A stretch of DNA of 64,000 bases from Erythroxylum novogranatense. Lineage: Eukaryota > Streptophyta > Magnoliopsida > Malpighiales > Erythroxylaceae. The stretch lies in NCBI GenBank assembly GCA_029891385.1, contig CM057227.1:95981818-96045817 (forward strand), in the 5' to 3' direction. Both the position numbers and the translations under genes were made by a program. The first letter of the stretch is position 1; every line of letters begins with the position of its first letter. Positions 56,978 to 64,000 of this stretch are shown here, in pieces. A model generated the notes under the pieces. The model saw only the letters and a program-made list of their open reading frames with translations, was not told where the DNA came from and searched no databases.

Positions 56978-57810
56978 TTCCCTCTTCAAACCGGACGGTG
57001 AAAGACATAGCTTCAGTTTGCTTCTATTACGCAGAAAATCTGGGTGAGTTAAAGCCTTCGTCAAACAGTCAGCAACTTGAAGCGAGGATGGTATATGATG
57101 AACATCAACTTCTTTCCTCAAGATCATGTCACGGATGAAATGAATATCAATTTCTATATGTTTACTTCTAGCATGCTGTACAGGGTTGGACGCAAGAGCC
57201 TTTGCACTGAGATTGTCACACCACATCATCGATGTCTGTTTGAGGTTGATTCCAAGTTCTGTTAATAACGAAACAATCCATTTTATTTCAGCAGCACCAT
57301 CTGCCAGGGCTCTATATTCGGACTCAAAGACCAGATCCGAGACGACTCTTTGTCATGAGAAGTCCAGAGATCGATTATCACCTAAATAGATACAAATTCC
57401 AGCTATAGATCTTACATCATCGCATCGGTTGCCCGATGCCTCAGATCTATAAATGCTACCAGTTGATAACTCCTTACTGGTTTGATATGCAAGCTCAGTT
57501 GATATGTCCCTTTCAGATATCTAAAGATCCGTTTTACACCCTGAAAATGTGTTTCAGTGGGTTGAGTTATAAACTGACTCAGTTTGTTAACCGAGAAGGC
57601 TATATCAGGTCTGGTTGTAGTGAGGTATTGAAGAGACCCTATTGCTCTGCGGTAGAGAGAAGGATCAGACATGAGAGGACCATCTTGACTCGAGAATTTT
57701 CGCCCGGTTACCATAGGAGTGGACACAGCAGCACAATTAGCCATGTTGAAGCGCTTCAGTACATCTAATGTGTATTTCCCTTGATTCAAGTAGATGCCAG
57801 TATTGTCTCG
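56972..57810 (-). pseudogene. copia H end of reverse transcriptase and RNase H
   Basis: Block 57789-57412 has YTLDVLKRFNMANCAAVSTP and YRRAIGSLQYLTTTRPDIAF. At 57440-57310, where relatives have the first catalytic Asp (DADWAGD) and the KKQ...RSSAESEY block, the sequence is scrambled by several substitutions and indels: it reads AFIDLRHRATDAMM, then a stop, then GICIYLGDN, and later FESEYRALADGAAE. Block 57229-56972 is normal (MWCDNLSAKALASNP, HARSKHIEIDIHFIRDM, LQVADCLTKAL), and its stop codon TAG lies inside the LTR. Confidence 0.85.
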
Positions 57811-60216
57811 CTAAACTTCAACTCCCAGAAAATAATATAAAGGACCCAAATCCTTCAAGGAAAAGTTAGAGTTAAGCTTACGAACAAAAGCTTCAAGATA
57901 GTGTGAGTCATTACCAGTCACCAAAATGTCATCTACGTAGACTAAAACCAGCATAACAAGTTTGTCGGTGCGAAGATAGAACAACGATATATCACTTTTG
58001 GCATTTTGAAAACCCCATTTCTGGAGAGTGAGTCTTAGTCGATCAAACCAAGCACGGGGTGCTTGTTTGAGGCCATAGATTGCTTTCACAAGCTTACATA
58101 TATGATGTGGTCGTTGTGGATCACAGAAGCCTTCCGGCTGCTTCATATAGACATTTTCTTGAAGGTAACCATTGAGGAACGCATTGTTCACGTCTAATTG
58201 CTTTATTTCCCAGTTGAAGGTTACAGCTATGGTAAGCACAAGTCGAATAGTTGTAGCTTTAACCACAGGGTTGAAGGTTTCTCCATATTCTACGCCAGGA
58301 GCTTGTTGATAACCCTTCGCTACAAGTCGTGCTTTGTGCTTAAGAAGAGATCCATCTGCTTTGAACTTGGTCTTAAAAACCCATTTGCAGTCAACAAGCT
58401 TCTGGGTTCCATCATATGGTACAAGAACCCATGTTTTGTTTCTTTTTAGAGCGTCAAATTCATTGAGCATAGCTTGTTTCCAGTGAGGAAGAGAAAGAGC
58501 TTCTGGTATGCTTTTGGGTTCAGAAGCTTGAGAGGACGGAATCATGTTTTTATTTTCAAGAAGACCAACATAAGGAAGTTTAGGTTTAAATATACCAGCC
58601 CGAGATCGAGTAGTCATAGGGTGTAATCTAGGTTCTTGAGCTGCACTACTGTTTTGAAGATCTGGTTCATTTGCTTCACTTAAAATAGACTCATGTGTTT
58701 GTTGAGCCAAAGCAATGTCATCGGCTGTTGTCAAAACATTTGGACTTAGAGCATGTGAACTAGAGTTGGGTGACCTTCTTTCAGATTCTAATTTGGGACT
58801 GCCTGTGGCTTGGCTTGATGAACTTACAGTAGCCGTTTGAAGAATAGTCGTTGGGTCAGCCCTTCTGGAGTATTCTGCACCAGGAAAAGTTACCGAAATG
58901 GGAACCACATTGTCATTAGTAGGTACTTGTTCCCTTCTATTTAGGAAGCCTGTACTACAAGGAAAATTCAAGGAGTCAAATACTACATGACGAGAGACAT
59001 ATATTCTGCTTGTTGAGCTTAAACATTTAAAGCCTTTATGTTGAGATGCCGGACCTAAATATACACACTTCTGACTGTGATATTGAAATTTATGTGTGTT
59101 ATATGGCTTGAGACAGGGGTAACATGCACACCCGAAAGGTTGGAGAGTTTGATAGTCAGGTTTCTCATTAAAGAGTCGAAATAAAGGAGTCAGGTTTTTG
59201 AGCACAGGGGTAGGGAGTCGGTTTATAAGGTATACTGCTGTCTGAAAGGCCTCCACCCAGTAGGTAAGAGGTAGATGTGCTTGTGCTAGCAAAGTTAAAC
59301 CCATTTCCACTATGTGCCTGTGCTTCCGTTCAGCTCTACCATTCTGTTCAGAAGTGTATGGACATGTATAACGCATCTCTATTCCATTTGCTTGAGTAAT
59401 CGGAATAAATGGTTTATATTCAGCTCCATTATCACATTGAATAGTCTTGATTTTGGTATTGAGTTTGTTCTCAATCTGTGCACGAAAGAGGTTGAAGGCA
59501 TTGACTGCTTCTCCTTTATGTTTTAATGGATAAATCCAGGTATAGCGGCTGAAATCATCTATAAAATGTATGTAAAACCGAAAACCACCTACGGAATGTA
59601 CTGGTGATGGTCCCCATAAATCGGTATGAACTAATTCAAGAGGTGAAGTAGCATGAGACACAGATTGAGGAAAAGGCAACAACTTAGATTTTCCAAATTG
59701 ACATGCTTCACAGAAGAAGTTACGGGAATCAATATCAACGTTGTAATTAAGCAGTATATTCTGTAGAACTCTATTACTGGGGTGTCCTAGTTTATAATGC
59801 CAAGTCCTGAAGTCTTGTTGTTGCTTTGTTGTCACGGTTGTTGTGTTTGCTTGAGCATGCCCTTGTTTCTTCTTCTGCAACCAATCATCCATCGGATAAA
59901 GACCTTGGATGGACCTCCCTTGTGCTACATGTTGCCCTGTCCTCTTGTCCTTCACCACACAAGCATCATTAGTGAATGCAACTACCACTGGATTATCCTT
60001 TGTTAATTTATGAACACTCAACAAGCTTTTAGTAGCAGAAGGTACAATTAAAATATCTTTGAGTGTTAAATTTGAGTGTGGTAGAGAAGTCGTGCCAATG
60101 CCAATTATGTTAGCCTTTTCTCCAGTACAAGTGGAAAGATATTGTTTACCTGTGGGAGAGAAATGATCAACTTGTGCAGGATTTGGTGTCACATGATATG
60201 AAGCACCACTGTCCAT
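57811..60216 (-). pseudogene. copia H protease, integrase and reverse transcriptase
   Basis: The longest open block of the window (801 codons). In order: protease [12 protein letters not shown] at the start; [13 protein letters not shown] and CEACQFGK (integrase zinc finger HHCC); [20 protein letters not shown] (Asp); [12 protein letters not shown] (Asp); [16 protein letters not shown] (Glu); the [13 protein letters not shown] tail; and an acidic and Ser-rich linker. Reverse transcriptase follows with [63 protein letters not shown] and [11 protein letters not shown] up to YFLGVEV. It ends at a TAG. All catalytic residues of protease, integrase and reverse transcriptase are in place. Confidence 0.92.
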
Positions 60217-61221
60217 ATACCATGAGGGGTCATTGACCGTATGAGGTTCCGCATAGAAGGCTGAAGGTGAATAACTGTTTTGTGTTGATGGTGGATAAAA
60301 GTTTCTATCAAACCTGTGATAGTAGTTCAGTATCGTATGTCCAGGCTTCTCACATAGGTAGCAAAAAGGACGTCCACCACTATTATTATATCATCCTTTT
60401 CTTCCACGAGATCTACCACGGCCTCGTCCACCACGTGAACCACGCCAAGAGGATTTTTCAAAGAAATGCTTCTGACTGTTATTAACAGAATCTGATTCCA
60501 CTCGTTGAGCCACATTTGCTGCTGGTTGAATGGTTAATGATGAGAAGTGATTGAGTTGCTCCAGCCTACTTTCGAACGCCAATAATGCCGACTATGTTTC
60601 AACCCACGTTAAATCAACTTGATCAATTAGCTTTACTACAATGGGATTGTAGTCAGCGTCCAAGCCATTCAACGTATGTAGAATGAGATCATCCGTAGCA
60701 ACTAGAGCTCCAGCTAAGGTGAGTTGATATGAGATGCTCTTCATTTTTGCCAAATATTCTTCCATCTTCATATTATTTTTCCTAGTTTGGTGGAGTTCCG
60801 ACTTGAACACCATCACCCTGGATTTCATAGATGCACACGTAAGTTCTTTGGCTCCTATCCAAAGTTCTCGAGCAGTTTGACAGTGAAGAAGTTGAGCACC
60901 AATCTCCAGGCTCATTGTGTTGCGCAGCCACCCTACAAGAAGTCTATTGACGGAGAACCATTCCTCAAATGCTGGATTAGGAATGATCTCCGTTCCAGAA
61001 GTAATGACGCGAGGTGGCGCTGCACTTGTCCCATTAATGTGGGAGACAAGTAAGTTTCCTTCGATTAACGGAAGGACAACAGATTCCCAAACCAAATAGT
61101 TACTCCTATCCAACTTGATAGATGTAGTTTGGCTGGATGAGTTGAATAATGTGTATGTTTTTGATGAAGGAGACGAAAACGTCTGGACTGAGGATGCAGA
61201 GGAAGCGGCTGAGGAAGACAT
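60217..61221 (-). pseudogene. copia H gag
   Basis: The ATG at 61221 (MSSSAASSASSVQTFSSPSS) lies about 8 nt after the primer-binding site. The gag domain (LDRSNYLVWESVVLPLIEGN, LLVGWLRNTMSLEIGAQLL, YLAKMKSISYQLTLAGALVA, LHTLNGLDADYNPIV) is open to a TAG near 60592 (probably from CAG), then continues to a basic GSRGGRGRGRSRGRKG tract and a TGA (probably from CGA). The zinc knuckle reads [14 protein letters not shown]; the last Cys is replaced by Tyr (TGC to TAC), which should weaken RNA binding. Confidence 0.88.
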
Positions 61222-61241
61222 TGTTGCGTGCTCTGATACCA

Positions 61242-61443
61242 AGAAAGAGAAAAGCAATATAACAGAAAAAGGTGAGTGCTCCTGCAATCTGCACACCTCA
61301 CAAATCGTGCGTGGTGTGATATATACACTTATAATAACAGCATTTGGTACAGGGGAGAATATCAACCATACACATGTATGGTTTATTTTAACTCTACAGT
61401 TGTCATCATTAATGATAAATGCACATTATATTATATTCTAATA
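61242..61443 (-). repeat. copia H 5' LTR
   Basis: 202 bp, one difference from the 3' LTR. Confidence 0.92.
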
Positions 61444-61448
61444 CTGTG

Positions 61449-62478
61449 GTCTCTTGTTCTTTTTCTTCCTCTCGAAAAATGGAAGTAAATTATAATTTTT
61501 CTTTTCATGAGCCTCTAATTCCACATAACTTTTTTCATTAAATTGAACATCTCAACTTATCACCACTTTGTCATTGTCTAGGTTATATAATTTGTAGCCT
61601 TTGGAATGTGAATTATATCCAATAAAGACATTTAATTCTTCAACATTAAGCTTGAATCTTTCTTGGTATGGGACTTGAGCATACTCTACACTTTTGAAAA
61701 CTTGCAAATTATACACATTAGGCCTTATTACAATCTATGTTTCTTGAAGGGTTTGGTCTTTGATATTTGATGTTGGAGAGTAGTTGGATAAACACACTGC
61801 ACAAGAAACAATTTCAATCCAAAACTAATTAGGCATATTAAGGATGGTTGTATTGTTTCTCTTGGTTACTCCATTTTGTTATGATGATCTAGGAATTGTT
61901 AAATGATGATGAATGTTATGAGTTGCATAAAAATAGTTATTGAGTTTAAATCCTTTGACTCTTCAATGAAACACACCACATAACCAAATTTGGGAGCTAA
62001 AGAATGAAGAATTTTCTCCATTACAATAACATCTTATGTCTTATATCATATCTCCATATCTCTTTAATTAATTTACGGTCACCTTCACTCTTGTACAATA
62101 ATATGAAATTGGTTTAGATTCGTTAATCTTTGAAACATCAAAATTACTTCTTAGTACAATAATCTGAAATTGGATTAGATTCGTTAATCTTTGAAACATC
62201 AAAATTACTTCTTAGTGTTTTAAGTGTCACTTTCTTTACTTTATCAACATCTTGAAAAGGCTTTTCTATAATATTCCATGCTTCCTTCAAACTAGTAGCA
62301 TTGACTATCCTCTCAAACATTGGATCTTCCAAACCTTGACGGATGAGAGTGAGAGCTTATTGATCATTCTTTATTATCTTGGACAAAGCTTCTTCATCAT
62401 TTTGAGATAAGCTTTCTTTATTTACGAAGCTTCTCATAGCCTTTCTCTACAACATCTCACATATTTTGAAAGTCAAGC
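61449..62478 (-). pseudogene. copia I, gag and integrase remnants
   Basis: From right to left: a UBN2-type gag (RKGYEKLRK, then after stops FERIVNATSLKEAWNIIEKP, KVKKVTLKTLRSNFDVSKIN, ESNPISDY; 62450-62144), a large deletion, then the integrase end (FKSVEYAQVPYQERFKL, NVFIGYNSHSKGYKLYNLDN, DKVVIS-DVQFNEKSY; about 61690-61540). The remainder continues beyond copia H at 56770. Many stops. The LTRs were not found; the CACTA element L abuts the gag at 62479. Confidence 0.7.
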
Positions 62479-64000
62479 CACTACAAGAAAATTTGGTTTT
62501 AGCAACCATAGTAAAATGGTTGCTAATTATATACATTTTGCAACCAAAAATTATTTAGTTGCAAGATATAAGTTACGTATATTTTTTACCGACCAATCAA
62601 TACTTGGTGGCTATAGATGGTCACTAAAACTTACAATTTATGAATAATAATATAACGACCAAACTTAACAATTTTAGCGACAACTTTAATGGTCGCTATA
62701 GAAAATTATTAATAACAACGAACTATTGAGTGGTCACTACAAGTATTTCAAATTTTCCATTAGCAACCAATAAATTTAGTTGCTAAATTTACATAACTTC
62801 TTTACAGCAACCACATTATATGATTGCTACAGAAGTATTTATAACAACAAAATAATTTGTCGCTAAGTATTTCAGAAAAGATGAAAAGAGTTCTTTAGAT
62901 TCGGTCCATATAGTTTAAATTAGTTTAAAGGTTTGTTCTTATAATAATTAATTATTATAATTTAATTTATATTAATTTTATAATTTAAAATATATTTTCA
63001 TTTGATGAAAGAAGTTATCTAATAAAAATTTATTGTTTGGTAATTTCATATTTCATTTACCTTTAGTTAATTAAATTAGTGAACTTTTATTTAGTATGTA
63101 AATATACACATATTATTGTCAATATATTTTCATTAAAAAATTAAAAGTTAAACATAAATTTTAGTTTACAATCTAACTTGAAAAGTTAAATCTAGCAAGA
63201 GATGCTAAAAGCTCAAAAATCGAAAATGAAAGCCAATATATTGTGACTTTTGTGGGAATAACATTAAAAACAGGGAATTATAAAGAACATCAATTTTGGG
63301 TCAATGTCATTAGCGTCAATACCTCTCTCCAAGGAACAAAGGAGAAAAAAAATGAATTATATTAGTATATGCATAATGGGAAACATATATAGACTCAAAC
63401 ATATGTTCTTGCCAAAATTTCCAATGTGATCTACACGAATTAAAAAAAAAGGTTCAATCAATATCTAAATGAGATATAGTGTAAACGTAAAAGAGAATCC
63501 TGAAAGTTAATAATAGAAAATAGCATATTAATGTCATATGAGTCCTAACACATTTAAATCTTCTCTCAACATGAATTTCTTTCAATCTACTTTCCTTTCA
63601 TTGATCCAATAAACAAACCAAAATAATAATAATAAATAAAAAGTAGTATATTAAACAGCTCCCAAGTCCCAACTTCACATTACATTTGCATTAAAAAAAG
63701 CATAAATAACCAAAATAATTAATTTGTATAATCAACTAACTTCCATCTTCGTAAAAGATTGAAGAAAAAGTTAACATAATAAAAGAAAAATAGTTAATAA
63801 ATATGCCAAACTTCTATTAAACACGTTTGGATATAAAATCACTTACCAATCAGATTGATTAATAATTTCAAAAAAACTTATGCTTGTCATCTTTTCAACA
63901 CATTTCACCAAGGCTTCAACAGTGGTGAGTTGCAAAGCTAACTCAGCCTTTGTACTCTCCAGTTCCTCTTGTGTAGATGCCAATTCCTCTTCTAATCGTA
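62479..64000 (-). mobile_element. CACTA element L, running off the right edge
   Basis: The end CACTACAAGAAAATTTGG at 62479 is a classic CACTA terminus. It is followed to about 62880 by subterminal motifs in both orientations, such as TAGCAACCA/TGGTTGCTA and TTAGCGACAAC/GGTCGCTATA. The stretch 62890-63840 is AT-rich. A minus-strand coding end lies at 63843-63998. The other terminus is outside the window, so the target duplication (AGC expected next to 62479) cannot be checked. Confidence 0.75.
63843..63998 (-). CDS. C-terminal coiled coil, possibly CACTA-encoded protein, partial
   Basis: The last 51 codons of an open frame that enters from beyond the window. It starts RLEEELASTQEELESTKAEL with a clear heptad pattern (coiled coil), continues LALQLTTVEALVKCVEKM and ends INQSDW before a TAA. 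Many plant CACTA elements encode a second protein ending in such a coiled coil (Transposase_24 family). The position inside CACTA element L supports that reading, but the part visible here is too short to prove it. A GGTAAGTG at the stop could also be a splice donor. Confidence 0.45.
   Translation of the reverse strand, partial: RLEEELASTQEELESTKAELALQLTTVEALVKCVEKMTSISFFEIINQSDW

Larger units (their letters stand above)
56776..61443 (-). mobile_element. copia H, very young, with TA...CT LTR ends
   Basis: LTRs of 202 bp at 56776-56977 (3') and 61242-61443 (5') differ at one site only. The target duplication CTGTG at 56771-56775 and 61444-61448 fixes the borders; on the coding strand the LTR begins TATTAG and ends CTTTCT, not TG...CA. 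The primer-binding site complement GCTCTGATACCA at 61230-61241 abuts the 5' LTR, and the purine tract AGAGGGAA abuts the 3' LTR. Gag, protease, integrase, reverse transcriptase and RNase H are all present but with several breaks. It is inserted in copia I. Confidence 0.93.

Overview
The window reads as repeat-rich genomic DNA of a flowering plant, most likely a eudicot. The evidence is layered LTR retrotransposons (Ty1/copia and Ty3/gypsy), an L1-type LINE, CACTA, hAT and PIF/Harbinger-type DNA transposons, a spliced gene with plant-style introns, and an arabinogalactan-peptide gene of a type known only from plants. The species cannot be told from the sequence. About three quarters of the window is transposon-derived.

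Only two host genes are convincing. One is an ARM-repeat protein gene on the minus strand (coding 9596-11054, one intron, 349 aa) whose first leader AUG is an AUG-stop codon pair. The other is a 59-aa AGP23-like arabinogalactan peptide on the minus strand (36502-36681) with a TATA box and a poly(A) signal.

Layout. 1-3499: gypsy element of Tat type, minus strand, running off the left edge. 3830-6720: wreck of a plus-strand copia element and its LTR. 7303-7717: Tourist-like MITE with TTA target duplication. 9481-11400: ARM gene and its promoter. 11519-13535: fold-back repeat and a decayed DNA transposon. 14240-16026: truncated copia D. 16100-34266: one plus-strand LINE cut apart by three insertions: copia A (17134-28316), gag-only gypsy J (29888-31818) and CACTA K (32934-34165). 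Copia A itself holds LTR element B (19924-26035), which holds a 3.9-kb solo LTR C (20930-24841), so the nest is four deep. 36400-36850: AGP gene. 37760-44890: hAT transposase pseudogene split by copia G (37908-42687). 45060-48110: minor repeats, a LINE scrap and a hAT-type MITE. 48560-55691: gag-only copia E, with copia F (50482-55302) inside its 3' LTR. 56590-62478: decayed copia I, split by young copia H (56776-61443). 62479-64000: a CACTA element running off the right edge.

For A, B, C, E, F, G, H, J and K both ends were fixed from the sequence by target-site duplications, and for most of the LTR elements also by primer-binding sites and polypurine tracts. LTR divergence counted by eye gives a relative age order: H (1/202) younger than F (5/248), G (7/237), A (18/371) and E (20/406). 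No pol gene is intact. Most stops are explained by C-to-T or G-to-A changes, as expected after long cytosine methylation. I found no novel enzymatic system. The most interesting signals are a noncoding leader motif shared by three copia elements, two gag-only elements from different superfamilies, two elements with non-TG/CA LTR ends, and the AUG-stop leader of the ARM gene.
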